A stretch of 32,825 bases of DNA from Muribaculaceae bacterium (lineage in GTDB: Bacteria > Bacteroidota > Bacteroidia > Bacteroidales > Muribaculaceae), in the NCBI GenBank assembly GCA_029057985.1, contig JAIDYR010000070.1:21121-53945 (forward strand), read 5' to 3'. Shown here piece after piece: positions 15,583 through 24,168 of this stretch (position 1 is the stretch's first letter; each line of letters starts with the position of its first letter). The position numbers were made by a program, and so were the translations under genes. The notes beneath the pieces are model-generated. The model ran no database searches. It saw nothing but the letters and a program-made list of their open reading frames with translations, and was not told where the DNA came from.

Positions 15583-16710
15583 ATGAAACATAGCAAGAAA
15601 ATATTATCCTTGGCGCTTTTCGCCCTTATAGCCGCCGGCGCTATCGCGCAGGTAGAATCCGGCGGGGGTGTCCGCAGAAGAAGTGAACGCGACAAGAAAA
15701 AGACCGAGGCCGCCAACGGCCAGGTCACTCCCAGAATGCAGGATTTCTATGTCGAAAAGTCCGCTCATGATGCCGATATCGAATATATGAGGAAAATCTA
15801 TCGCCAGATAGACCTGACCAAGGATGCCAATACTCCTCTTTACTTTCCGGAGGATGTCGTCGACGGGCAGGAAAATCTCTTCCGGCTGATGCTCCGCCTC
15901 GTATGCGACGGATCCATCCCGGCCTACGAGTATCTCGACGGGCGTGAGGTCTTCACCGACCAATATCGCGTCAATGTCCCTGAAATGCTCGACCGCTATG
16001 ACATTTATTATCAGCAGTCGGGATCCGGGAAAAATGCCAAAGTCACTATTGAGGAGGCCGACGTCCCGACCGGACAGGTCCTCAACTACTATATCCTTGA
16101 AAAGTGGGAATTCGATCGCCGCTCCAATCAGATGAAGACTCGCGTCGAAGCCATCTGCCCCGTACTCAATAAAATCGGAGACTTCGGAGGCGACACCCGC
16201 TATCCGATGTTCTGGGTGAAATTTGACGCTCTGCGTCCTTTCCTCGCCAATCAATATATATTCCTGACCGATGATAATAATCTTCCGACATATTCCCTGG
16301 ATGATTATTTCAATCTCGGGATGTATGACGGGGAGATCTATAAAACCCAGAATCTGCGCAACCTGTCGATGAATCAGATGTATCCCGATGAGGATGAACT
16401 GAAGCAGGCACAGGACAGCATTGACCGCCGTCTCCGCGAATACGGCAAGCATCTCTGGGTGCCGACCCGGGAAGAATATCTTGCCCAAAAGGAGCGCGAG
16501 CAGGCTGCTAAGGAAGGCAAACTCGTCGGTGATGACGGAGAGCCGATCCTCAACGTCGTTGAAGACTCCACTCCTGTCGAACAGAAACGGGAGTCAACCA
16601 AGAAGCGCGCCGTAAAGAAAAAACGCTCCACAGCCAAACCGAAGTCTTCCGGCTCTTCTTCATCGGGCAACAGCAATGCTGCCAAATCAGTGCGCAGGCG
16701 CAAAAAATAA
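15583..16710 (+). CDS. porN: T9SS ring protein PorN/GldN with extended basic C-terminus
   Basis: The 375-aa product has a signal peptide ending near IAQ (~residue 23). It carries PorN features: YMRKIYRQIDLTKDANTPLY, YFPEDVVDGQENLFRLMLRL, VEAICPVLNKIGDFGGDTR and MFWVKFDALRPFLA. PorN joins PorK to form the periplasmic ring and contacts PorM. The last ~45 residues are a Lys/Arg/Ser-rich tail (KKRAVKKKRSTAKPKSSGSS ... RRRKK) of low complexity, which may bind LPS, peptidoglycan or nothing specific. A hairpin terminator lies 53 nt downstream, closing the porT-N operon. Confidence 0.95.
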   Translation: MKHSKKILSLALFALIAAGAIAQVESGGGVRRRSERDKKKTEAANGQVTPRMQDFYVEKSAHDADIEYMRKIYRQIDLTKDANTPLYFPEDVVDGQENLFRLMLRLVCDGSIPAYEYLDGREVFTDQYRVNVPEMLDRYDIYYQQSGSGKNAKVTIEEADVPTGQVLNYYILEKWEFDRRSNQMKTRVEAICPVLNKIGDFGGDTRYPMFWVKFDALRPFLANQYIFLTDDNNLPTYSLDDYFNLGMYDGEIYKTQNLRNLSMNQMYPDEDELKQAQDSIDRRLREYGKHLWVPTREEYLAQKEREQAAKEGKLVGDDGEPILNVVEDSTPVEQKRESTKKRAVKKKRSTAKPKSSGSSSSGNSNAAKSVRRRKK

Positions 16711-16762
16711 CTCCATGGTCGTCCTGACCCGATCCCCTCTCTATCTAACTTTATAATGTCGT

Positions 16763-16812
16763 GGCCTGCCTTTCCTTCGCTCAGGAGGACTCGCAGGCCC
16801 GATATATTTTTG
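16763..16812 (+). terminator. Hairpin terminator after porN
   Basis: GGCCTGC (16763-16769) pairs with GCAGGCC (16793-16799); an inner TCCT/AGGA pairing extends the stem. The hairpin is followed by CGATATATTTTTG, which is U-rich in RNA. It marks the end of the T9SS operon. Confidence 0.6.
16805..16812 (+). promoter_or_regulatory. -7 box for the first glycan-cluster gene
   Basis: TATTTTTG is an exact TAnnTTTG match 41 nt before the ATG at 16854. No clear TTG lies at the usual -33 distance; that position falls inside the porN terminator stem. Its place downstream of the GTG at 16761 argues that the GTG is not the start of this gene. Confidence 0.4.
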
Positions 16813-16853
16813 TATATGCACCCCGATTACTCATATCCGAAGCCTTATATCTG

Positions 16854-17843
16854 ATGTCTCGTTCAAATCCTGCTGCAGATACTTCGTCATTGACTCCGTT
16901 TTCCGACGGCATTACCGTCATAATTCCTGTCTTCAACCGAGGCGGGATTATAGGAGATACTTTGCGCTCGATTGAGGTTCAGACACGCTGGCCCGACAGA
17001 ATCATTATGGTCGATAATAATTCTACGGATAACTCGCTCGAGGTCATATCCCGATGGGCGGAAAAATGGCGCCCGGAAGGGAAGCGTATCGATATAATCA
17101 CAGAAAAGCGGCCGGGAGCGGCCGCGGCCAGAAAAGCCGGCGAACGACTCGTCGATACCCGATATCTTTATTTCTTCGACTCTGACGATGAAATGCATCC
17201 GGACCTCATTGAGAAGGCCATGAAGGATTTCGAATCAGACCCGGAATTGAAGATTACCGCATGGTCTCTCCGCTTCAAAACTCCCGAAGGCAGGGAATTC
17301 ACGCGCAGAATACTTCCTGACCGACCTTTTGAGAATCATCTTGTGCAAGGATTTCTTTCGACTCAGGGCTATGCCGTAGAGACGCAGTATTTTCTGGAAG
17401 CCGGAGGATGGAATCCTGATCTCAGAGGCTGGGACGACTGGGAGTTAGGACTCCGGCTTCTTCTCGCAGGCGGAAAACTGCTGATCTCGGAAGAGCCGCG
17501 GGCAGATATCCGGATGCACGAGGATTCGATATCCGGATTTACCTACCTTCATAGCAAAGGGGTCTGGGAAATAGCAATCGAAGAGATGGAGCGCGTCGCC
17601 AAGAAGGGGGATTCCCCCATGAGGTCCTATATTCTGCGGATGCTGGCCTTCCGGCGCGCAATCCTTGCAGCTCATTATCATCATGAAGGAGACAAGGATG
17701 CCGCCCGCTCCCTTCTGTCGACAGCCCTGTCAGCGCCGGAGCTATCATCATTCCATCGACTTATATTCCGACTCGCTTACCGCTTCACCTCACTCGGGCT
17801 GCGCGGAGCCGGACTCCTATTTCCTCGCTTCCTTGTACAATAA
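16854..17843 (+). CDS. Family 2 glycosyltransferase
   Basis: Starting at ATG 16854 (329 aa, MSRSNPAADTSS) is preferred over the upstream GTG 16761, because that would translate through the porN terminator and the -7 box. The GT-A fold is clear: ITVIIPVFNRGGIIGDTLRS, VDNNSTDNS, a PGAAAARKAG segment, and the metal-binding DSDDE. WDDWELGLRLL lies near the acceptor/catalytic region. It transfers a sugar from a nucleotide donor during surface glycan assembly; donor and acceptor are unknown. It is the first gene of the plus-strand glycan cluster following T9SS. Confidence 0.9.
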   Translation: MSRSNPAADTSSLTPFSDGITVIIPVFNRGGIIGDTLRSIEVQTRWPDRIIMVDNNSTDNSLEVISRWAEKWRPEGKRIDIITEKRPGAAAARKAGERLVDTRYLYFFDSDDEMHPDLIEKAMKDFESDPELKITAWSLRFKTPEGREFTRRILPDRPFENHLVQGFLSTQGYAVETQYFLEAGGWNPDLRGWDDWELGLRLLLAGGKLLISEEPRADIRMHEDSISGFTYLHSKGVWEIAIEEMERVAKKGDSPMRSYILRMLAFRRAILAAHYHHEGDKDAARSLLSTALSAPELSSFHRLIFRLAYRFTSLGLRGAGLLFPRFLVQ

Positions 17844-17893
17844 TCAGGCTTTTGAGAGCGTTTTTCAGATAATCCGGCAATTATGTTTATCCG

Positions 17894-18928
17894 ATGAATA
17901 TCTATCGCCAACTGAAATTTTTCACCCGCATAAAAAGCCGCCCGGTCAAACTGTTCGGCATCTGGCTTATGCATAAACTGAGGAAGCGCTATATCGGCGT
18001 TTTCCTCGACCCCGTCATGGGATGCAACCTGCGGTGTAGAATGTGCTATATGTCGGATCCTGAAAGTTCAAAAAAGTATAGGGATATGCCCCGGCAGGGC
18101 CGGCTGATGCCGGAGACTCTTGATTATATTGCGGATAATTTCTTTTCCCGGGCGGTAAAACTGCAGATCGGATGTGCTACGGAGCCGACCCTTTACCCCG
18201 ACCTCCCTTCTATCATACGCAGAGCCAAGGAATCAGGAGTGCCGTATATCTCCATCACTACCAACGGCCAATTGCTGACCGAGGATTCATTACGCGAAAT
18301 GATCCGCGACGGACTCAATGAGGTGACTCTGTCAGTCCACGGATTTGAGAAAGAGGTCTATGAAGACATGATGCGTGGAGCCCGCTTCGACAAGTTTCTT
18401 GCCTTGATGCTGATTCTCAAGAAGATGAAGAAGGAATTCCCGGACTTCAAAGTCAGAATGAATTACGTCATGAATAAAGAAAATACCCGTACGCTCGCCC
18501 GGCTCTACGACGTGCTCGACGGCCTGCATCTTGACGTTATCCAGCTGCGTCCCGTCCAGGACGTCGGAGGAAAGGAATACTCGGATTATAGTCTCGACGT
18601 CATCCGCGAATGTTACGATGATATAATCGCGCCCATACGCGAACGCTGCATAAAGGAAGCGACAGTATGCATCTGTCCTAACAAGGAAAACCTCGACTCG
18701 CTTGAAGAAGAGTTTGACCCGATGGTCGACTATATGGAGCAGCTGACGTATTACTACATGTTTGAAGGCGGCATCAATAAGGAGGGATTCGACTGGAAGG
18801 AAGAGAGTTTCGACGACTATCATCGCCGTAAGCATACTGCCTCCGACATCCGCAGGTCCATATTCAATTGGAAACGTAAGGCTGATGCGATTCATTCATC
18901 CCGCAAACTTAACTACGAAATAAAATAA
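17894..18928 (+). CDS. Radical SAM enzyme in the glycan cluster
   Basis: The 344-aa protein carries the radical SAM cluster motif CNLRCRMC (C44, C48, C51), preceded by the strand GVFLDPVMG. SAM-binding features follow in GCATEPTLYPDLP and ISITTNGQLL. Two more cysteines (TVCICPNK) lie near residue 258. I do not see a full SPASM domain with its many cysteines. The enzyme should cleave SAM to a 5'-deoxyadenosyl radical; the substrate is unknown. Its place between glycosyltransferases suggests modification of a sugar, lipid carrier or linked peptide, but this is inference. The gap to the preceding gene is 50 nt. Confidence 0.88.
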   Translation: MNIYRQLKFFTRIKSRPVKLFGIWLMHKLRKRYIGVFLDPVMGCNLRCRMCYMSDPESSKKYRDMPRQGRLMPETLDYIADNFFSRAVKLQIGCATEPTLYPDLPSIIRRAKESGVPYISITTNGQLLTEDSLREMIRDGLNEVTLSVHGFEKEVYEDMMRGARFDKFLALMLILKKMKKEFPDFKVRMNYVMNKENTRTLARLYDVLDGLHLDVIQLRPVQDVGGKEYSDYSLDVIRECYDDIIAPIRERCIKEATVCICPNKENLDSLEEEFDPMVDYMEQLTYYYMFEGGINKEGFDWKEESFDDYHRRKHTASDIRRSIFNWKRKADAIHSSRKLNYEIK

Positions 18929-18974
18929 CCCTCCCTCACTTCCATATGCTCCCGAAGTAAGGCAATACAGAGAG

Positions 18975-19784
18975 ATGATTCAACTCCAGGTACTCATATC
19001 GGCCTATGGCGCGAAAGGCATTCAAAGCGTCGCATCGCTTCCCCATCCGGAAGTGGAGGGAGTGAGCTATCTGGTCAGTTGGCAATATGCCGATGATTCT
19101 CCTGAAATTCCCCGATCGCTTCTTGACAGGAAAGATTTTACGGTAATTCCGACATCGACCCGAGGCCTCTCAATAAATCGCAATCTTGCACTTGAGGCCT
19201 CTTCCGCTCCGCTTCTATTACTCGGAGATGACGATATCATTTACTCCAGGGAGTATCTTCTTGCGGTCATCGAGGCATTCCGGAGTCATCCCGATGTCGA
19301 CTTCATCTGCTTCCGCTATAAGTCTGAAAGGCATCCTGTCGACCATCCCGTTTCCGAACTCCGGCTGACCAAGCCCCCATGGTGGCTGATCTCATTCTGC
19401 ATGGCATTCCGTCGGGATGTCATTGAGAAGAGCGGAGTCAGATTCGATGAGAGATTCGGAATAGGCGCGGAATTTCCGTCAGCTGAAGAGTCCGTCTTTC
19501 TGAATGATCTTTTGCGAAAAGGGATAAAGGCGTTGTATCTTCCGGTGACTGTAGCCGAGCATCCCGGAGCCACAACTGTCATGCGGACCGAAACCATGCC
19601 TGATTTCATCAGCGCCAAGGCTGCCGCATTTGTAAAGATCTACCCTCTGACATGGCCCATGCGCATGATTACCCATGCTCTACGCTTCTCCGATTCCATG
19701 AAGGAGCGTCAGCGCTATATCTCGATATGGCTCGATGCAGTGCGCAGATTCAGGCAAAAGCCTCATGGCCGTAAAAAATCCTGA
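18975..19784 (+). CDS. Glycosyltransferase, family 2-like
   Basis: The 269-aa protein has a divergent GT-A start (MIQLQVLISAYGAKGIQSVA) without the classic IIPVYN motif. It retains TRGLSINRNLALEAS, the metal-binding LLLGDDDIIYS, CMAFRRDVIEKSGVRFDERF and GAEFPSAEESVFLNDLLRKG. These are typical of capsule and LPS glycosyltransferases of Bacteroidota. Donor and acceptor are unknown. It lies between the radical SAM gene and the two-domain glycosyltransferase on the same strand. Confidence 0.82.
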   Translation: MIQLQVLISAYGAKGIQSVASLPHPEVEGVSYLVSWQYADDSPEIPRSLLDRKDFTVIPTSTRGLSINRNLALEASSAPLLLLGDDDIIYSREYLLAVIEAFRSHPDVDFICFRYKSERHPVDHPVSELRLTKPPWWLISFCMAFRRDVIEKSGVRFDERFGIGAEFPSAEESVFLNDLLRKGIKALYLPVTVAEHPGATTVMRTETMPDFISAKAAAFVKIYPLTWPMRMITHALRFSDSMKERQRYISIWLDAVRRFRQKPHGRKKS

Positions 19785-19825
19785 CAGATTCATAACTCGA
19801 TTCATTCATTATTGAAAATCCCATT

Positions 19826-21874
19826 ATGCCGGAAGTCAGCATCATAATTCCCGCCTATAATGCCTCTTTATATCTGTCGCAGGCAATAGAATCGGTGCGC
19901 CGTCAGTCTGTGACCGATTGGGAAATGATTATCATTGATGACAAATCTTCCGACAATACCCTCGCTATAGCCACGAATTACGCAGCCACAGACTCCCGTA
20001 TACGTGTAATAAGTCGGTCGGTCGCCTCCGGAAGCGCCTTCATCCCCCGCATGGAGGGTATCAAAGCGGCTTCATCACCGCTTATCGCTCCCCTCGACGC
20101 CGATGACGCTTTACCCGATAATTATCTTGAAGAATTGCTACGTATCCGACGGGAGTCGGGCGCCCGGATAGTCTATCCCCTTATTCATTTTCTTACTCCA
20201 TCGGCCAACGTCCCGAGCCGAGATCCCAATGGTCCGCTGCTCGGAAAGGTCATGCGCGGGCGCGACAGCGTCGTCCTCACCCTTGATGTCTGGAGAGTCA
20301 CGTGCAATGGAGGAATCATCCCGCGAGATCTCTATCTCGAAGCGTTCCGCAGATTCGGGGAGAATCACAATGATGTCAATTCTGATGAATCTCTGACCCG
20401 CTGGCTGTTGTTTCTGGCAGACTCGGTCATCTTCACTTCAGTCGCCTACCTCTATCGCGAAAATCCGGATTCCCTTACCCATACCATATCTATCCGTCGA
20501 CTTGATATCCTCAAATCATGTGCCGAGGTCATAGATCTCGTAGCGGAGAATTATACTCAGGATTCCGAAGAATATTTTCTTGTCCATAGGCAGATGTATC
20601 AGCAGATGTTTGATTGCCTGCGACTCGTTTCTGATCGGAGATTTGACAAGAAATATCTGGCGGAGGCTTTTGACCGGATTGAGATCGCCCGGGGCAGACT
20701 TGATTTCAATGTGTTGAAAGGTCGCATCTCACGCCATCTCTGGGAGGCTGCTCAATGGCCACTCCCGCGCCTTCTGAAGTTTGTCGCACTGCGTCATAAT
20801 ATCAAATCAGCCGGTCGCAAGGCGAAAAGCCTGATGGCGCGTCCCGTCAAGTTCGCCCTCAACCGATGCCGGGCGCTCCTTTTAGAGCGGGAATCTGAAA
20901 AGAAAATAGTCCGGGCCGTTGCTGACCTGAAGGCTGGTGTTCTGCCTGCTGATTCCGAGAGCCTCGAATTATATACAAAATATTATGCTCCCGCTCCGGA
21001 TCATCCCCTTGTAGATACGCGGCAGATATCCATGATAATATGTCCGTTTGACGGAAGAATCATCCATGGGGGCACGACCGACCGGCTGCGGGGCGTCCTT
21101 TCCACTTATGCCGAAGCCCGCCGCCGCGGTATCCCTTTCCGAATATCGTGGGTCTCCCCTTTCCGGCTTGAAGATTACCTTGAGCCGGCCACGTTTGATT
21201 GGCGGATCTCCCCCGAAGAAATGATCTTCCGCAAAGAAGAGTCTTATCCGGTAGTCATTCAGGATCTCGGCAATAACGAATCTGAGGCTATACTTAAGGC
21301 TGCCCTCGACGGCCTCCACGGTCAGATTCATGTCTACTCAAATTCGGATTCTCAGATAGGTCATTACCGCGAACTCTATCACGAACTCTTCCGTCCAACC
21401 GACAGATTGCGTAAGGCAGTCGATCTCCATCGCAGGAGGCTCGGCGAAGAATATTATGCCTTCAGTTTCCGCTTTGCCAAATTATTGGGAGATTTCTTTG
21501 ACGTGGCCGGAGAAGTTCTTCCGGAGCATAAACGGCAATCTTTCATGGACCGCGTTGCCGCGGAGTTCCGACGACTCTCGGCGGAGATCCCGGCGGATTC
21601 AAAAATATTGCTGGCCTCCGACAGCTCCACCTTTCTCGAATATATGAAGGATAAGGATCCGCGGATTTATATAGTAGAGGGAGCGGTCTGCCATGTCGAA
21701 CTCGGAGGCGAACAAAGCCGGGAAGATGCATGGCTCAAGATGTTTGTCGATCAGCAATTGATTATGGAGGCCGAAAAGGTCTGGCGACTGACTGCCAAAG
21801 GGATGTATCCAAGCGGATTCCCTCGCTTTGCTGCGGAAGTCGGAGGAGCCGTATTTATCGACCATCGATTCTGA
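19826..21874 (+). CDS. Two-domain glycosyltransferase: GT2 fused to a fucosyltransferase-like domain
   Basis: The 682-aa protein begins with a canonical GT2 domain: VSIIIPAYNASLYLSQAIES, IIDDKSSDNT and LDADDALPDNY (DADD 91-94). Residues ~225-395 are a helical linker. Residues ~398-682 form a second domain with HGGTTDRLRGVLSTYAEARR (414-433), FRISWVSPFRLEDYL, YSNSDSQIGHYRELYH, AFSFRFAKLLGDF (545-557), KILLASDSSTFLEYM and a final AVFIDHRF. This pattern resembles GDP-fucose-type (GT11/GT23/O-fucosyltransferase-like) folds, where a GG-x-x-DRL-x-G motif occurs near the start. The second domain's activity is inferred; the first is certain. The protein could add two successive sugars to one growing glycan. 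Confidence 0.82.
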   Translation: MPEVSIIIPAYNASLYLSQAIESVRRQSVTDWEMIIIDDKSSDNTLAIATNYAATDSRIRVISRSVASGSAFIPRMEGIKAASSPLIAPLDADDALPDNYLEELLRIRRESGARIVYPLIHFLTPSANVPSRDPNGPLLGKVMRGRDSVVLTLDVWRVTCNGGIIPRDLYLEAFRRFGENHNDVNSDESLTRWLLFLADSVIFTSVAYLYRENPDSLTHTISIRRLDILKSCAEVIDLVAENYTQDSEEYFLVHRQMYQQMFDCLRLVSDRRFDKKYLAEAFDRIEIARGRLDFNVLKGRISRHLWEAAQWPLPRLLKFVALRHNIKSAGRKAKSLMARPVKFALNRCRALLLERESEKKIVRAVADLKAGVLPADSESLELYTKYYAPAPDHPLVDTRQISMIICPFDGRIIHGGTTDRLRGVLSTYAEARRRGIPFRISWVSPFRLEDYLEPATFDWRISPEEMIFRKEESYPVVIQDLGNNESEAILKAALDGLHGQIHVYSNSDSQIGHYRELYHELFRPTDRLRKAVDLHRRRLGEEYYAFSFRFAKLLGDFFDVAGEVLPEHKRQSFMDRVAAEFRRLSAEIPADSKILLASDSSTFLEYMKDKDPRIYIVEGAVCHVELGGEQSREDAWLKMFVDQQLIMEAEKVWRLTAKGMYPSGFPRFAAEVGGAVFIDHRF

Positions 21875-21940
21875 CAGTATTTCTCTCCTTCACCGGCGAA
21901 TATTGATTTTCCGACCATTGATAACCATAATAATTTATCC

Positions 21941-23389
21941 GTGACCAACGAGACCTCCACAAATAGCTACAAGACGATTCTGAAGCGGATCTCCGCCTTT
22001 GGAGGATTGCAGATATTCAATATATTTGTCAATCTTCTCAGGGGAAAATTTGTAGCTATTATTCTCGGCCCGGCAGGGATGGGCGTATCATCACTCTTCC
22101 TTACAGCTTCGACTACCCTTCAGCAACTCGGAAGCCTCGGATTGAATCTTTCGATTGTAAAGGAAGTGGCAGCCCGGCAATCGACTGATAGCCATGCGGC
22201 CGTGATGACGGTCAGCCGGATATTGATCCTTCTGACCTCTCTCCTGGGAGCTGTCTTATGTGCAGTCCTGGCTCCTTGGCTCAGTGAATGGACTTTCGGC
22301 AACCGCGACTATACATGGGGATTCATTCTGCTCGGGGGGGCGGTCGGATTAGGTATCGCCGGAACCGGATATCAGGCTATCCTTCAGGGAGTAGGAGAAA
22401 TCAAACGTCTCTCGAAAGCATCGATAGTAGGAAGCATGACGGGGCTTTGTTTCGGTGTGCCCCTATATTATTTCTTCGGAACACGAGGAATTGTCCCGGC
22501 CATGGTAATTCTGGCCCTGTCGCTGTTTCTCTTTTATTGGATATCGTTTCGCAAAGCTGTAAAGACTGAGAAAATTGATTTCAACTGGAGCGATCATTCT
22601 CCATTGGTACGCAAACTCATTTCATTAGGAATAATCTTCATGATCGGGTCTCTTGTAGGCTCCGCTACCAATTATGTCATCAATGCCATCGTCCGCTATT
22701 TCGGGTCATTGGACGATGTCGGCTTTTTCCAGGCAGCCAATTCCCTTACCAACCAATATATCGGCATAGTATTCAGTGCCTTGGCATTGGATTATTTCCC
22801 GCGAATTTCCGCCGTCAGCCATGATTCGGCAAAATTACAGGAGACTGTCAACCGGCAAGCCGAGATAGTCATTCTCCTCGCTACCCCACTGCTTTTAGGC
22901 CTCATAACCCTGACTCCATTGGCAATCCGGATTTTGCTATCGGCTGAATTTCTGAATATCATACCTCTCATCCGCTGGCTTGCCATCGGAACTCTGCTTC
23001 AGGCCGTCACCTTCCCGTTGGGCTACGTATTCATTGCCAAAGACAATAAGAAGGCCTATGTATGGGTAGAAGTAGTTATAGCCAATCTCCTATGGATAAT
23101 ATGCAGCGTAGCAGGCTATCTTTGGTTGGGATTGATCGGCCTGGGAGTAAGTCTGGTAGTCCGCACAGCAATCGATATAGGCATCAGTTACTCCCTCTGC
23201 CGCCACTTCTACGGATTCCGCTATTCCCGACGGGTAATCTTGACGATAGCCGGATGCCTTCTCCCCGCGGCCGCAGGGTTCGCATGCTCCCTGTCGACCA
23301 CTCAGACCGCACAAGCCGGAATGTGGGCCATTACTATAACTATGGCCTGCGTCTGCCTGGTCCGCCTCCGCACTCTCGTAAATAAGTAA
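21941..23389 (+). CDS. Wzx-type oligosaccharide flippase
   Basis: The 482-aa protein has about twelve hydrophobic segments, typical of the polysaccharide transporter (MOP/Wzx) family. Family-like stretches include FGGLQIFNIFVNLLRGKFVA, LGPAGMGVSSLF, QQLGSLGLNLSIVKEVA and NAIVRYFGSLDDVGFFQAA. It should flip lipid-linked sugar repeats across the inner membrane. The frame opens with GTG at 21941, and no ATG lies near it. It is the last intact gene of the plus-strand glycan cluster; no wzy polymerase or ligase is visible in the window. Confidence 0.9.
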   Translation: MTNETSTNSYKTILKRISAFGGLQIFNIFVNLLRGKFVAIILGPAGMGVSSLFLTASTTLQQLGSLGLNLSIVKEVAARQSTDSHAAVMTVSRILILLTSLLGAVLCAVLAPWLSEWTFGNRDYTWGFILLGGAVGLGIAGTGYQAILQGVGEIKRLSKASIVGSMTGLCFGVPLYYFFGTRGIVPAMVILALSLFLFYWISFRKAVKTEKIDFNWSDHSPLVRKLISLGIIFMIGSLVGSATNYVINAIVRYFGSLDDVGFFQAANSLTNQYIGIVFSALALDYFPRISAVSHDSAKLQETVNRQAEIVILLATPLLLGLITLTPLAIRILLSAEFLNIIPLIRWLAIGTLLQAVTFPLGYVFIAKDNKKAYVWVEVVIANLLWIICSVAGYLWLGLIGLGVSLVVRTAIDIGISYSLCRHFYGFRYSRRVILTIAGCLLPAAAGFACSLSTTQTAQAGMWAITITMACVCLVRLRTLVNK

Positions 23390-23421
23390 TAATAAAATAA
23401 ACCAATGTAATCGTCCAGAAT

Positions 23422-24168
23422 GTGATGAGTAACGGACAGATCATATTATTTAAGACGCAAGGCGGCGAGACGAAGATAGAGGTTCGGCTTGCCAATGAAT
23501 CTGTATGGCTTACTGCCGAACAGATGGCGGAGCTGTTTCAACGTGACCGTTCGACTATCCAGCGGCACATTAAAAAGATATATACGGAGGGAGAATTGAA
23601 GCCTGATACAACTTGTGCATTTTTCGCACAAGTTCAAACTGAGGGCAAACGTCAGGTGGAACGCCAAATCCCAATCTATAACCTCGACATGATTATCAGT
23701 GTTGGGTATCGTGTCAATTCACATCGGGGCGTTCAGTTCCGGCAGTGGGCTACTCAAGTGTTGAAGGAATACATGATAAAGGGGTTTGCACTAAACGATG
23801 ACCTGCTGAAAAATGCCGGACATGGGAATTACTTTGATGAACTGCTTGCGAGAATCCGCGACATTCGCAGTTCGGAAAAGGTTTTCTATCGTAAGGTTCT
23901 TGAAATATACGCCCTAAGTATTGACTATGACCCTCGCACTGAAACAACCCAGCAGTTCTTCAAGACAGTGCAGAACAAGATGCACTTTGCCGCTCACGGA
24001 CACACTGCCGCCGAAGTGATTTACGACAGGGCGAATGCCGAAAACGACTTTATGGGTTTGACTACATGGCGCGGTGCATTGCCGACCATGTTCTCTTCCT
24101 TGCTCCGCAGAGAGGGCTATATCAAGCGGACGATATGTTATTCCACAGTAATATATCTTAGAATCTGA
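23422..24168 (+). pseudogene. RhuM-family protein, 3'-truncated
   Basis: Residues 1 to ~222 match the RhuM family (virulence protein RhuM, often near type I RM loci): VRLANESVWLTAEQMAELFQ, RDRSTIQRHIKKIY, YNLDMIISVGYRVNSHRGVQ, FRQWATQVLKEYMIKGF and NDFMGLTTWRGALP. Full-length members are about 330 aa and continue with an IAKNYL-type helical C-terminus. Here the match stops near 24090, and 26 unrelated residues lead to the stop. The 3' end overlaps the convergent FemAB-like gene by 11 nt. I read this as a truncation at a recombination junction, probably non-functional. The initiator could be the ATG at 23422 or the next codon. Confidence 0.75.

Noticed and set aside
15604..16488. 294-aa minus-strand open frame inside porN
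   Set aside because: It is antisense to PorN and depends on codon bias of the real gene.
16761..16853. GTG start at 16761 for the first glycan-cluster glycosyltransferase
   Set aside because: It would translate through the porN terminator hairpin and a TAnnTTTG box; the extra N-terminus is not GT2-like. ATG 16854 fits better.
18664..18693. SPASM domain in the radical SAM enzyme
   Set aside because: Only a CxC pair (TVCICPNK) is visible in the C-terminal part, too few cysteines for a SPASM or twitch cluster set.
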